A DNA stretch of 64,000 nt from Lutjanus erythropterus (GCA_020091685.1 CM034591.1:12100833-12164832); one strand, 5' to 3'. Positions 23,306 through 36,075 are shown, counted from the stretch's first letter. Numbers and translations are program-made. The notes: generated from the letters alone by a model not told the origin.

Positions 23306-24701
23306 CACTCCATGAGTCTGGACAGATATCGATGTAAATTCAACTTGGCTGGTTGGCGGAAGCATACAACCGCAGGGTGATAATTTCTTTGGGTCAGACT
23401 ACATTAGTCAAAGTTGAGATATAAAAGTTACCTTAGTTGATAAAAAAAAAAAGATAGTGATAGAAAAAATGAGATTAAAAAAAAGGAAAAAAATGTTTTG
23501 TGTGTGATATTAAATTATTATTTTCTACTATTGGCTACAGAAAATGCACCAAATTTATAGCCCTTCTATTAAGATCTGTCAAACAGGCAAAAAAAAATTG
23601 TCTGAATTGTTAGGAGGTTTATTTGATGATAGGTGAAGCTACCAATCACAGTTCACAACAAATAAAGGAATTCACTAACTGACTGACAGAAGAGTGGTGA
23701 AGAAAAGAGGTGGAAAAAGAGGAAGAAGAAAGACAATAAAGCAATATTAAAATGAAAGGAGCAGGTCAATAATACATAGACTTCCACCTGTTGATCTAAT
23801 CTAACTCCTTCCCTATTTAGACTTTTCTGTCACCTGCTGTTAGACAAATAATGTGTTATAAAGATAGTGCTCTATCATAGCTTATCTTATCATCACACTG
23901 CTATTCCCATGAAAACTTTTACACCACACCCTCCTGCTGCTCTGAAAATGTGCCCCTTTTACAATAATACAGCCCAATAAAACAAAAACACAAACTACAG
24001 TCCCCAAAATTACCTAATTAACAGCTCTCTGATGCAGTGTAAACAAAAACTGAACTTTCTGATCTCAACTGTTGTAATGAAATTCCTTACATTGTACAGC
24101 TGCTCCCATTAAAGTCAGTGTAGTCTTAAATGAACATTTACAATAACCAATGCAAATATCTGCAGGACTCACAGTGCTATCTGAGTTCTCCAAACATCAT
24201 TTGCATCCTCTACTTGCACACTGGCAGTTACAACGGGTACAACAGTCACTCTTGTATGTACACACACCCAAATACACACGCCACCCCTCCATACAACACG
24301 CACAGACTTGCCTCCTAAATTTTATGCTGCAGCTTTTTCTGTATCTGTTTCTATAAGAGGAACTCAAACATGCTTATCTTAATCCATTGAGGCTGTATTT
24401 GCGTGTGTGTGTACAGTCTAATTCAAGTCCATTGTTGTTTGTAGACCCCCTGATATGGGATGTTCAGTTATGACGTCATGCTTGTTTGATCACTGACGGG
24501 CCAAATGCAAACAAAGTGCTTTGAATGCAAAATGAAAAAGGTGCTGCTGGCCTTCTCTTTGCATAGATAGCAGATGACAGATGGCTGCTAGTAGATTTTC
24601 ACATAAACGGACACTAAATACAGCAGGATATAGCTGACACTGTTACAGGAACAGACGGGGAGTATTGCAAATAAACATTTCACAGCTACATGCTCACACA
24701 C

Positions 24702-24703
<2 letters not shown>
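23306..24703. other. Non-coding, nothing recognised
   Basis: AT-rich sequence with A-runs near 23442 and purine-rich stretches near 23700. No coding or repeat-end signal. Confidence 0.45.

Positions 24704-24738
<35 letters not shown>
24704..24738. repeat. (CA)n microsatellite
   Basis: About 17 CA units. Confidence 0.95.
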
Positions 24739-24741
<3 letters not shown>

Positions 24742-25393
24742 AAACAGTGGGAACCCAAGGGTTTGAAAGCACACTGACAAGTGCAGCGTCTCTCATTGTA
24801 TATACAGACCTACACAATACCCCCACTAACAGTCACTCATGTCAGCCATTTCTTTTACTGGTTCAATTTTTTCCTCTTTGGTTTCCATGGTGCCCAGAGA
24901 AACCTGTCAATCATAGACAATTTCCCCAGTGGGAGCTGGCAGAACTACTTTCCAACAGACAGAGACAGATCTAGTGTGTGTGTGTTGGTGAGTCATATTA
25001 GAAAGCTTACAGAGGCAAACTACTGTGAGCAGTCAGGAGTTATGTACACAGCACATTAGACATTAGACTACTTTACAGTGCATTTATGCAAGATGTTATT
25101 TTTTTAATTGGTGTGAGCTTGTTCATGTGCAGGATTTATTTGAAAAGACATTTTGCCTTCAAATCACAAGAAAATATGCAAATGCATGTTTTATACATCT
25201 ATGGATAACTTTTATCACTGACAGGCTGAGTCTGGCTTGAGTTTGGCTTGACTTGAGCTGAGACAGACCAGTTCACACCACTGCAACTTTTTCCTGCAAC
25301 ATTTTAAAACGGTTTTGTCTCATTGTCTGAATCTTTGGTCTGAACTGGTCTTAAATGTTAGAGAAGCGAGCTGGAGAAACAGCCTCTCCTTCA

Positions 25394-25575
25394 TTACCAC
25401 CACTGAGGTGCCCTTGAGCAGGGAATTTAACCCTCAGCTGCTTTAGCTGGAGCTGTGGAATGGCTAACAGATCAGATTGTGGTTGTAGTGGGCACCAGTG
25501 TTTGAGTGAGAACAGGCTGTTCCTATAAAAGGGAGCGTTGCTCTCAGCGAAACTGTCTAAATAAAGGTTAAAACA
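25394..25575 (+). mobile_element. Retroelement 3' region relic
   Basis: Phrases 'cactgaggtgcccttgagca', 'gggaatttaaccctcagctg' and 'ggctgttcctataaaaggga' leading to 'aactgtctaaataaagg' match a remembered fish retroelement tail whose consensus reads 'cccttgagcaaggcactt' and ends near an AATAAAG. No second copy in the window and no duplication was found. Confidence 0.45.
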
Positions 25576-26695
25576 TATATTTCATATTGATATTGTCAGG
25601 TGAAACCTTGTGTCTCTGAATCCCTTTTTCAGTATCACAGAAAATAGTCAAGGGATTTTTGGAAGTAGAAAATTTAAGATCTGGCAAAGATTGAGTTCTT
25701 ATATTTTAAGATTAAATCATAATAGATGAAGCTGTCAGGTTTTGAGATGACAGCAAAGAGTGATATGCTACTTGGTGTTCATGTTTAGTCTGTAGATTTG
25801 TGTATTGGATATTGTCCTTTCATGATTATTCTAATTCACTTTTTTGTGCCAACAAACTGTCAAGGGTGAATTGGCTCCCCGCAGAGGCAGGGAAATCACA
25901 CAAGGAAGATTTGTTTATGACTGAACCTTCATCATATTCTGCTGTACATCGCTGGTTATAAGCAGTGGGTGAGGGCTGTTTTATGGTTTTTCAAATATAG
26001 CATTCAACAGTAGTAGCAATGTATGATTTATACATGGAATAATGTGCCTGCAGGGAAGGCCCCAAAACATTTAAGATTTGAATGTTTATATTTAAACCAA
26101 TGGCCTTTATGCTTGTTTTTTGCTCTCAGTCTTTTGATATCAGACAGTCATAGTCCCAGATTTCGGTCTTGTACAGCACGCATTTCAGGTATTAGCACTG
26201 CAAGTGTTAAAAACTTTAGACTGGCACCAAACTCTTCCAGCATGAACAGGCTGTTGAACCTCAGGATAGTTCCGATGGTGGTATGATGGCAAACAAACCT
26301 GACAACTGTAAATCTGAGTGCACAGATGTGACTAAATGCACTAGGCCTATGACACTAAGCAGAGTCTGTGACAGAAGAGAGAAATGTTTTCATTGACTGT
26401 ACAGATATTTTATTCAGCTACACTACAGGGATTTGGCACTGGTTTCCTCTTTTTAGGGATGCCCAAGATAATTGTATTGACATATGGTGGAGAAGGGAGG
26501 AAGAAGAGGGGCGTGGGTGGCCTTCACGATAAGTCATTATAATAACAGTTGGATGGCAGGTGGCTTCAGACGGCATGGATGTGGAGTCAGCAATGTGAGC
26601 CTCCTCAGTGCAGTGAATTAATACAGGGTGGCAGGTAAGGTTGGTTGTACCGTACTGCGCAGAGATTCAATTGATGTGTGCATTATTGTTAATTA
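25576..26695. other. Non-coding, nothing firmly recognised
   Basis: AT-rich sequence; an 87-codon plus-strand frame at 26023-26286 has no recognisable domain. No repeat ends. Confidence 0.45.
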
Positions 26696-27165
26696 GGGGT
26701 GTGCAGGATTAGTCATATAGTTGATTAAACATTGCCACCCTTGTTAGTTAGCACCCAAAATACTTGTCAGTTAAACTAATGATACATTTTTTATCAAGTG
26801 CAACGCCAGTTAACTGTTGTGTTGCAAGGCCTGCAGCCCTGGTAGGTGGGCGCTAATGCCTGGATATAAACCAGTGAGGTTGAAAGTGGCACAAAGATGG
26901 CATTTAACCAACACAGTTTGGTAGTTTTTTAATCTAGAAAATGACAGTTAGGTCAGAAGAAACTAGCACGAAACCACTCAACCCGAGCAACATGGACATT
27001 AACCTGCAAGGAGAGCAGGCTGCTGGTGCTAGGATTGCTAAACTTAGCCACACTCTGCAAACAAATATGACATCATTTACCACCACTAAGTGTTTTCTGC
27101 ATGTCCCAACACACCAGAATATATTGTGTTAATCTTAAAAAGAATAATTAAAATCTACTTTATAC
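26696..27165 (+). mobile_element. Probable hAT-like element 5' region relic
   Basis: The left end 'taggggtgtgcaggattagt' is the TAGGGGTGTGC-type terminus common to fish hAT elements and recalls the one at 58830. It is followed by a stretch with 'gcctgcagccctggtaggtg' and 'aatctagaaaatgacagtta', remembered from such elements. The right end is not defined and no transposase is present. Confidence 0.4.
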
Positions 27166-27269
27166 CTATGATGGGCCCAGCAAGTCCTCTAAAGTGTCTT
27201 CTGACTTGATGCTCCTATTAGCAGGACAATATCATTTGAAGACATCAGCTGATGACATCAAAAGTCACT

Positions 27270-27540
27270 GATATGACAGCACCATGGTTAAGGTTTGGCT
27301 GGATTTAGTCACAAAAATGACTTAGTTAGTTTTAAGAAAAGCCATAGTTTGGGTTAAAATAAGTACTTAGTTAAGGTCATTGGAGCTTCATTGTCTCAAT
27401 GGTTAAAATTCAGGAACAGCTGTGGTCACACTTAGAGCAAACCAGCATTGTCTGTTGGTTTGAATTGTGAAACAAACAGCTGTCTCTTGTGTGAAAGTTA
27501 GATGTTTTGTTGAACCATCTAGCCACCACAACCTATTCCC
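27270..27540 (+). repeat. Family C interspersed repeat relic, copy 2
   Basis: Starts near 'atggttaaggtttggc', contains 'gaaaagccatagtttgggtt' and 'aacagctgtctcttgtgtga', and ends at 'gaaccatctagccaccac'. Its right part aligns with 14016-14062. Heavily diverged, non-coding. Confidence 0.5.
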
Positions 27541-27981
27541 TTTGCAGAATTTGTTGCTCTATAATGTCAACTGACTTCCTCCTTTGCTCCTGTCATAATT
27601 ATCTCTGTCACTGCAGGACGTTGTAGACTGTAAACATATATCATTTTGGTGCAATTGCTGAAACTACTGATGCTGTCACTTTGTTGGACAGTTGGAGGAG
27701 AGTCTTGCTCTCTCATTAACTGCAGAATGCACAGTTCTTCTTGAGCGTGATCATGAATCCCACTGCTTTTCTTGGCAAGACCTGCCTTCCTCTGCCTCTG
27801 ATTGGCTTGCCTTCATTGGTTGGGTTGGTTAGGTTTATGCATGACGAGTGAATCAGAGGATGAATAGGGCAGGTCAGCCAAGAAAAACGGTGTGATCTAT
27901 AATAACACATCCCTGAACACTTAACAGCAGATTGCTCCCAATAAGCAGGTCATCTACTGCCCTCATCCTTCTCAAGTTAAA
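27541..27981. other. Non-coding, nothing recognised
   Basis: No coding, RNA or repeat-end signal. Confidence 0.45.
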
Positions 27982-28202
27982 ATGGTAAATGGTTAAATGT
28001 ATTTATATAGTGCTTTTCTACCTTAACAGATAAAGCACTTTTCAACTGGCCTGTGATTCACCCACACTCACACCTGACCAAGCTGCCATACTAGCTGGCC
28101 TGTCCATCAGGAACATCTTAGCCCATTTTGACATGTGGACAGGAGGAGCCAAGTATTGAATCACCAACCCAAAAATTAGCAGATGACCCATTCTACCTCT
28201 TA
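27982..28202 (+). mobile_element. Family D interspersed repeat, copy 1
   Basis: Begins 'aatggtaaatggttaaatg' then 'tatttatatagtgcttttct' and 'cacttttcaactggcctg', 'attcacccacactcacacc', 'gacatgtggacaggaggagc' and ends near 'cccattctacctctta'. This order of landmarks is a very common teleost non-autonomous element. A second, partial copy lies at 48605. Same orientation for both. Confidence 0.7.
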
Positions 28203-28499
28203 ACCCTGTTGAAAGATGTTCACGATCTTAAAAGTCTGTTCACATTAATTGTAATTCATTTTAAAGTACGGATATTAATAGTTCATACCTTAATTGATAG
28301 ATTCTAGCAAATATTCCACATATATTTGTGTTATTTATTCACTTAACATTGTTATTAACTTTTTAATATGGCTTTGATATAATTTTTTGGTTGCTGTCAG
28401 TACAACTAAACTTCCCTAAATGAGTGTGACTTTATCACAGTGTCCGTAACTGGACATGAAGTGTCAGGCTGGACTTTACACATCTATCATGTAATCTGC
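28203..28499. other. Non-coding, nothing recognised
   Basis: AT-rich sequence between a repeat and an enhancer-like block. Confidence 0.45.
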
Positions 28500-28830
28500 T
28501 GTTTGAAGTAAAGCCTGATCCAATGGAAACTCTCCAATGATGGCTGTGCCCAGTACTTTGTGTGGTGGCCCTGCCTCGGTCTCTGGTGTCACTTAGTTTA
28601 ATCATGGTGCCTGTCTGCGCTGCTTAATTACCAGGACCAGCGTGGTGTCCACAAGGTGCCTGAGGTGAAATCGGCATGGAGCAGTGGCCAGCAGCCAGGC
28701 ACAGGGATTTGGCCATGACGCTCTCTCTGTTTCATCCCAAAGTCTTTGTTTATGTAAAAACAGTGGTGAGCCCTTTACCCCCAGATAACTCCCTGCTGGG
28801 AGGATAAAGATACACACACACAGCCTGGGA
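28500..28830. promoter_or_regulatory. Candidate conserved enhancer
   Basis: Complex repeat-free sequence with 'cacttagtttaatcatggtg' and 'tgcgctgcttaattaccag' (TAATTA at 28625-28630), 'ggtgtccacaaggtgcctga' with an E-box-like core, and balanced composition unlike its AT-rich surroundings. Minus-strand frame 28602-28817 has no recognisable domain. Function is inferred. Confidence 0.36.
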
Positions 28831-29681
28831 ATGGGCCCTGGGCCAGGGCCAGCTCAGTCCAGGGATAAAGAGATTGAGGCACAGAGACAAGAGGCTTGAC
28901 TACAAACCATCTAACCTTTGCCACAAGGTTTGCACTTGTTTGCTCTCAGTGTGATTACTGTGGACTATAAGTGTGTGTGCTGTGACGGAAGAAAGCCGTA
29001 TGGAAGGAAGAGAGCCATAAAAGTAACACTATTTAAAGTTATTCACACTGGAGAAATGAGAGGATTGCAACTTAGGCATCAAGGGCTAAGATACAATGTA
29101 TTGAGAAGAAAGTAGTGAAATGTTTGCAGTCTCAATTGTATTTAAAATATATCTCATTCCCTTTTTTTTTACTCTACTTTGATGAAACTATGTTTCAGAT
29201 GGATTTAATCAGTTGTGGTTAACACAGTAGTTCATCAGATGTAAAAATTGCAGCGATGGCAACATCAAAACAGTTCAAGGAAGGCCATTTTTATTCTTAT
29301 ACTGTTACTGATGTTACACATAAGTCATTGAACAATCTTTATATTAAAGGAAATATTCTTTGGGTGCTTTTGGGGGTGCATATTTAGCTTTAGTGCCATA
29401 ATTCCAGACAAGTATCATGTGCAGTATATTGCTTTCTCACACACAAGCCAGTATTGCTGAGTGAGCTCATTCAGCACCTTGGACAGTGCCTGTCTAACCA
29501 GTGCAAATAGGGGTGCAAATTTTCTCCCAGACCCCTGCCTCCTTTTTGAAGAGAACAAATTAAAACTGAAGAACAGAAAATGATCAACTGCTCTCCATAT
29601 TTTCAAACTTTTGTTCAAGTCTGACCAAGCAGATGAGGAGGCAGAGATTTTGCTTTTGTCATCAGAGGCAAAACACATGCT
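28831..29681. other. Non-coding, nothing recognised
   Basis: No coding, RNA or repeat-end signal. A short T-run at 29162-29170. Confidence 0.45.
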
Positions 29682-29840
29682 CTGCAGTGTTTGGCAACCT
29701 ACTTTAAAACTTTAGTTTACCAAGCTGTTAGCTACTTCACAATGTAAAACAAGTAAACTTCATCTTAACTAATTTAGCTTACCAAACTAAAGCTACTTTC
29801 AAAAAGTAGTTCAACTTCCAACATCAAAGCTACGTCACAG
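29682..29840. mobile_element. Probable hAT-like miniature element relic
   Basis: The left edge 'gcagtgtttggcaac' and right edge 'caacttccaacatc' resemble CAGTGTTGGGCAA / CCAACACTG ends, and the interior 'ctactttcaaaaagtagttc' with repeated 'gtttaccaa' words matches a remembered fish element. Duplication not visible. Confidence 0.45.
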
Positions 29841-32800
29841 GAAATTTGCACAGTCGAGTCTGGAATCTCATATGGTTACACAGAGGCACAACTGATCTGA
29901 CACTGAGTAAAGTGTAGGTGTGTTTGGTTTAGGGACATGAGCAGGTCAATCCTCACTTAGGCACTGAGGATGTGTTTTAATTGTTGAGGTGGAAAATTCT
30001 AAATTCCTAGGGAAATTGATTGTATTTGATTGTATTTGGCATCTTGGTCGCAAAGCGTGAGTGATTTTAATCAGATAGGAAGTGCTTGTTATTAAATGAC
30101 ATCCCTGACCAGTGAGCTGTGGCATTATGCCATATTGTGTGACAGAAAAACATCATCAGAATACTAAAAGTATGTGGCCTAGTTTGTAATCAACTGCCTA
30201 AACTACATGAACCAAAGTGGTTAACTACACCCCCCCAGATTTGGGTATGGTCCAGTGCAACATCCTAGTCTTTAGGGAATGGACCAGCAATGATTTTCTG
30301 AGCTATGAAACTGATCATTAATTAGTTTTGAGGAAACAAAACAATTGGCAAAAAGCCAGAGATACCTTTGGCCCCACCGATCCTGTTGGTACCAGACAGT
30401 GATATGGACTGGCCAGTGTTAAGAAGTTTGACTTTTATTACGTTTAATTTGTGGGTTGTTGTCCATTTCACAAAGTTGAAATATGTATCCCTTAAAACTT
30501 TTAACACCGGTAGTCCAAAAAACTAGATATAATTTTAGTAATATCTATTTAAGCCATATTTCTGACATACTGCTTGGAGTGATGGATTGCAGATAGTGAC
30601 ACAGAATAGATTGGTTTTCTGTTCAGAGGAGGGACAAGCATCTGCACAAATACTTTTCTGATTCTACACCATAAATATCTTGACCATAAAGAGGCTCCAC
30701 ACTGGCTCCTTGAACTGCAGTGTTGTCTGCATCAAACCTGTCAAAATACAATCAAAACAATTAAAATACACTTGGTTAATATATGTAGTTTTCTCTGTAA
30801 ATGCAGCATTGAGGTTAGAGTCTAACAAACGTGTCTGCTCTCTATCATCACAATTTGAATAATGACTGACATGTGCAATGAACTGAAGAGATATTGATTG
30901 TTGGAGAAAATATACTTAAAGACTAATCCATCATTTTTTTAAAAGTTGCCCCATGAATTATTTACTTCTGTCAGGTTGACAGCTTTTAAAATTGTGATTT
31001 CTGACTAATCAATACATGAGCATCAGCCTCCCCTTTGCTGTAAAGTGCTTATAACCCTTTAGTGAGAGATGAATCTCTGTTCACCTCTTCAGCATTCAAC
31101 CATGCATGAAAATGATTTCAGCAGGTCTGGGAGATTTTAATTCACAATTTCCACAAGCAGTAATATTGCCATCGCTCTTTCAGTTAATTTTCTCTTTAAC
31201 TCAGCAGTCATATGTACATGAATGATGATGAGAAAAAGTTTCCAAATCAGAAGTAAATCCTGGTGAACCACAATTTGAAAACATTAATGTTTGTGTGGAA
31301 GGTGAGAAGAGAAGCGAAAAGAAACGGTCTGTCCTTTCAGCTTTAGAGAACTTAACTAATTGATATAAATGTACTTAAGCCTTGGCCTGCAGTGTGTGAT
31401 AAAGAACAACCTGCTCCATCTCAGTTTTGCAGAGCATTTACATCAAAGCATACATATATCATAAAAAGAGTAAGACTCAGCAAGGGATATAATTGAAGCA
31501 GTGGCTATAGGACTGCTGATGTCACCACAAATGTATCATTTATCAAGGAGAGTAGCTGTATATTAAGAGTTTGAGATAAGTTACTGATTCAACACATAAA
31601 TATTTTTGTTGATGATATTTTCAAGTATGTGTGATTGATTACAAATAATATGATGCTTGTTTTTTCACATATTATTAACATATTTTTGCTGCCGTCATAC
31701 ACTGAAGAGATTTTACTCTAACTTTGACTTGTTATAGTTGGTGCAAGTTGTGTTTAATAAAATCTGTAGAACATCTAAAGAGTTGTTTTATTTTAATCAA
31801 GAATTTAGTTTTTAGTGTACTTTACTTAGTTTTCTATTTCCCAAAATACTTTTCTAGAATTAGGTCACGTTCACATGTGTAGGCGTATTCAGCTGCAAAG
31901 TATACTGAAAGTTTTCCAGTCAAGAGAAATGAGTTGTGTCCCTTTTCTGAAAACACATCTTCAGGCTGCGATGAGTTATTGAGACTACTGCCAGTGGAGG
32001 AAATTGTATCTGCGTGGCTGTTAAGCATTTATTCTTAACTCCCACTGAACATTATTATTTAATGTCGATGTTGTAGATGACTGAAAAAAGTACGTTGTAA
32101 TTGTACCTTATTTGTCTCAATGCAGCTTTGTTTCCATTTGTTGAAACAAGATGAATAGAGGCAACAAGTTGAAAATGCAAGGTATATCAGCTTTGTTTTG
32201 GCATTTTAGGAGGGACTCTCCTTTTACGTTGATGTGGAGATTGTCTGGTATTAGCTTGTTATAACATGACAAAACATGTCAACATAAGGCAGAAACCTAC
32301 AGATTTTTCCCAATGCAGTTAAACCGAGTAGTATCACAGTAGTTGATGGATAAGTTGTTAAGTTGTAACAATCAATAGGTGGCAAATGTTGTTGTTAGAC
32401 TACATACAGCTGCTGTGCCAGAGAAATAAAAAGTACAGGTTGTAAAGAATGGATCCTTTCAGTGTTGCGTAATTATAAAACTATACGTTTTTTTAGTTAG
32501 AGCAGCACCAGTATATTTGTGGACATTAATCTAATTTATATTCAATACTTTAGTACCATGTCAACATAGCTGATAGGAATTTGTATCAGTGCACCTCTTT
32601 AAAAAAATTACAAAAAGCACATACATCTGATACATGTGGCATATATGGGGGAGACGGGGAAGGTCACAGGCAAATGTCTTAGATGCTTTGTGTACCATAA
32701 TGTGCCTGAGAAGGCAAGCACAATCCCCAGAACAGCTCTGCATCTAAGATATGCTTGAGATCAAATATCTCAAATACCAGTATCATTACAATGGCTTCAA

Positions 32801-33449
32801 AAATCCATTATTGGTCAGGTTCTACAGATCGAATCGCCTCATATATCAACTGGCTCATTTAAACAAAGTACTTTACGCCATCTCTTTATCACTCTTCTCT
32901 ATCTGGTGTTACCTTTCACAACAATATCCTGTACACATTTCAAAATAGGGCTGGTGTCTTTGCAGTATTACAGTATTACCTCCCTCTCTTCACATTTTCA
33001 TCTCCCACTAGGCTACACTACACCCAGTTAATCTGGAGCCGATGCTTTATTCTCTCCAGTCCTCCATCTAACAGCACCTTGTTTAATACCTGAGGGACGT
33101 GCAGGTATGACCTCCACCGCTCCTTAGACACAACAGAGCTAGTCCATGTGGCCTCCAGTCTACTCCCTAATCCACCTATATAATTACAAATATGGCTCCC
33201 CTCAGATGCCTAAGCAATCTCCCAGTAAATACACAGGAGGCTGGAGGTGGGTGGAGGCAGAAATCAGATTAGGAGGCCTCTCAGCTTCGTCAAGTGTTTC
33301 CTTATCAGAGACTAAAGACACTCAAACAGTGCATGGACACATACACAGAGACATTCACACACCAAAGTACATTCTTTCTCCCAGATGGATACACATAGAC
33401 ACACACAATAACAGCAGAACAAAGGATGGAGAAGAAGAATGAGTTAAAA
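29841..33449. other. Non-coding; weakly enhancer-like part at 33020-33260
   Basis: Mostly AT-rich and unremarkable. 33020-33260 is more complex ('acccagttaatctggagcc', 'cttgtttaatacctgaggg') and could be regulatory. No gene was seen. Confidence 0.4.
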
Positions 33450-33560
33450 TAAATAAATAATTGTGTTCAGCAGAGCACCGACAGTTTGATGATGATTGTC
33501 GGCAGTGCTGATTGACCGATAAACGCATGCAAATCAAAACCTTTTTCTGGCTACCATTTA
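33450..33560. promoter_or_regulatory. Small regulatory block with perfect octamer site
   Basis: Contains ATGCAAAT (33527-33534), the exact POU-factor octamer, followed directly by CAAAACC, and an inverted CCGACA/TGTCGG pair (33478-33483, 33497-33502). 'ccatttaaattgctgtttat' follows. Repeat-free. Function is inferred from the octamer and setting. Confidence 0.35.
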
Positions 33561-34149
33561 AATTGCTGTTTATCTCTCCCACTGGGATGGAGCGAAGGAG
33601 GGTTCCCAATCACCCACCCGTCCATGCTTGAAGCCTCTGGAGGGAAGAAGAAAAAAGAGGGGGAGGCTTAAGTAAACAGAAGAGAACAAATGAGCTCTGT
33701 GACGGCTCAGCAAGCACTGCCTCCCTCCTTGCCTGTCTGAATGCCCGTCCTTTGTTGACGGCTGAATAGGGGGCTAAATATCCCTTGAAATCAGAGCCAG
33801 AGCCACCTCTCTGGATGCTATATACTGAGGGTAAAGCCTTTCATATGCAAATAGTCACTGGGTTAGGATTGGTTCTACCCCACTGGTTGGTGTGCTATAA
33901 TGGACATCACATTTGGGGTCAGAGGATGAGTAATGGGGCAATATTTGGGTTTCTCATCTTCAGTTAGCTTTTGGAGTCTTTGATTGTCCTTTGGGTTTTT
34001 AGCTTTGTGTGTTTTTTCACGCTGCTTTGACAAGATCTCATTTTTTTGAAGGGACAAGACCAGATGGTGTCCCATGAACTGGTGTTTAGCGTGGCAGGAA
34101 GAGGGTTTAGGGTGAGAGTAATGCTTAGTTACAATTCACTGAAGGATTA
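33561..34149. other. Non-coding, nothing recognised
   Basis: Purine-rich patch near 33640-33670 and otherwise unremarkable sequence. Confidence 0.45.
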
Positions 34150-34151
34150 GT

Positions 34152-34208
<57 letters not shown>

Positions 34209-34226
34209 TTTGTTTGATGGGGATGC

Positions 34227-34286
<60 letters not shown>
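34150..34286. repeat. Compound (GT)n-(GA)n ... (GT)n microsatellite
   Basis: GT run 34150-34176, GA run 34177-34206, a 25-base spacer, then a second GT run 34232-34286. The longest simple-repeat cluster of the window. Confidence 0.95.
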
Positions 34287-34287
<1 letters not shown>

Positions 34288-34739
34288 TGTGGCTTGGCAA
34301 CCCATTCATTAGGACCTAAATCACCAACTAATACCCTCTGAGTTCCCTAAATGGGTTGGGTCCTCAAAGCACAAGCACACAATCTGTGGTGACTTTGGCC
34401 TGATGTTGTTAAAAGCCAGCGAACACACACACACAAGCTTAGATACACACTCTCAAAAATAAAGAATTACATCTACTGTACCACCAACCTTCTTCTGAGG
34501 CCATTTACACATTAACAAGGATCAATCTGGAGAAACTGTTTCCATGCATGTGAAAATGACTTCCATCCAAGCCAGCATTTTCAGGTTGTGTTCAGCATTC
34601 TGGCCAAAAGAGTAGAAAATCCCTTCTTTCTCCACTTTCCCCATCGTCAACAGTTAAATCTAGGGTCATTCATTATAAATGCCACCTGTTAACCAAGGTG
34701 GACAATAATTGCTTTGTCAGTCAAATCACTATTTCATGA
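34287..34739. other. Non-coding, nothing recognised
   Basis: No coding, RNA or repeat-end signal. Confidence 0.45.
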
Positions 34740-34747
34740 ATTTGAAG

Positions 34748-35119
34748 TAGTGTTGTCAAAAATATCGATAAACATTGATAGTAAATATTTGAAATGCTTT
34801 CAGTACTCCTTTTTGCAGTATCGATACTCTGGTACTAGCCACAATTTCTCGCTTGCTCTTCTTACTAGCAGGGAGTTGACAAACACACCGCTGCAGTGCC
34901 CACATATTACGGCCTCCTCTCACTGACTCACAGTGCTGTCTTCTTCTCGTCATTCATCTCGTTTACTTCAGTTGAATATTCATTATCATATTTTATCCAT
35001 GTTATAGTTATATTCTAATAAAAATCTAAAATTATAATGCCCTCAAAAATGGCATCAAATATTGATATTTTTCAAGGTATTGTATTGAAATCAGAAATTC
35101 CAGCATCAAGACAACACTA
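34748..35119. mobile_element. hAT-like non-autonomous element with target duplication
   Basis: 372 bp bounded by terminal inverted repeats TAGTGTTGTC (34748-34757) and GACAACACTA (35110-35119). The flanks are ATTTGAAG (34740-34747) and GTTTGAAG (35120-35127), matching at 7 of 8 positions, as expected for the 8-bp duplication made by hAT transposases. The interior has 'gtatcgatactctggtac' and 'tattgatatttttcaaggt', the signature of a common teleost TATCGATA-rich element. No transposase frame. The single mismatch in the flank suggests an old insertion. Confidence 0.8.
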
Positions 35120-35249
35120 GTTTGAAGTTTTCTTGCACATGAACATAGGTTCTGCTATTTTAGCTTATAACATAAACAAAGAGAATTGACATTGCAAGAA
35201 AGTTTCTCCACACATTTCTGCCTATACACCCATACTGTATCTGTCAATA

Positions 35250-36075
35250 CTAGGGTTGCAAAGGGTTGGTTAAGTTCCAGAAAATCTTCAGAAAGATTTC
35301 AAAGGGGAGATAAGATCAGGAATTTAGAATTTATTATTATTTTTTTTTTATTTTGCACAGTTTCTATGAAAGAAATTATACCTTTTAATTGTAATTCACG
35401 CATATACACAAAGACTTTTCTTAGATGGATACCAAGCAGCAACACCCAGGGCTGAAAAGTGAAGCCAATGCCAAAGTACCAAAAACTGCAGTTTTCCAAG
35501 TGACCACTTGAGGCTGGCATCAAAAGCAAGTCATTCCCCATAGCCCCACATATTAAAATACCCAACTTAACAACAGAAATAAACATGTTTACACTCTTGT
35601 ACAAAAAGATAGTTTTGGTCTCCAAAGCAAATTTCCCTGTTCATGACAACTGCACTATAATGTAACTCACACTAAGTTACGCGTGATTAAGTACCGTTTT
35701 AGATGGCTAGTCGCTAGATAGCTGCTACATTCGGTCGGTTCAGGTCCACTTTTGGATTAGCCAAGAGTCGGGCACTGCCAAGATGGTGACAGCCAGAGCC
35801 ACCACAGTGTTGAAATTGTGTTTTTTTTTAATTACTATTAGAATAACTTACTATCAGACACTATGTCTGCTTTTGATGTGGTAAAAGAATGTTTCTATCT
35901 ACTGTGGTAAATATAGCCTCAGCAAATAACCCCTATATATTACGTATATTCCCATTTTATTCTCATTATCTCCTCTTAATTTATTCCCATGGAAAGTTTC
36001 AACCTTGAATAGTCCTGGAATATTCAAAGCATTTTAGGAAACCATTTTGGGTAGTGAAAAACTAACCCTCCTCAA
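35250..36075. mobile_element. Two overlapping repeat relics (probable nested insertion)
   Basis: 35448-35815 carries 'tgaagccaatgccaaagtac', 'aacagaaataaacatgttta', 'tagttttggtctc' and 'tgccaagatggtgacagcc', the landmarks of a very common percomorph element. The outside parts (35255-35447 'ctagggttgcaaagggttgg'; 35950-36050 'attcccatggaaagtttcaa') recall a different element rich in 'ttccatgggaat' words, as if the first inserted into the second. Boundaries are approximate and no duplication was found. Confidence 0.5.
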
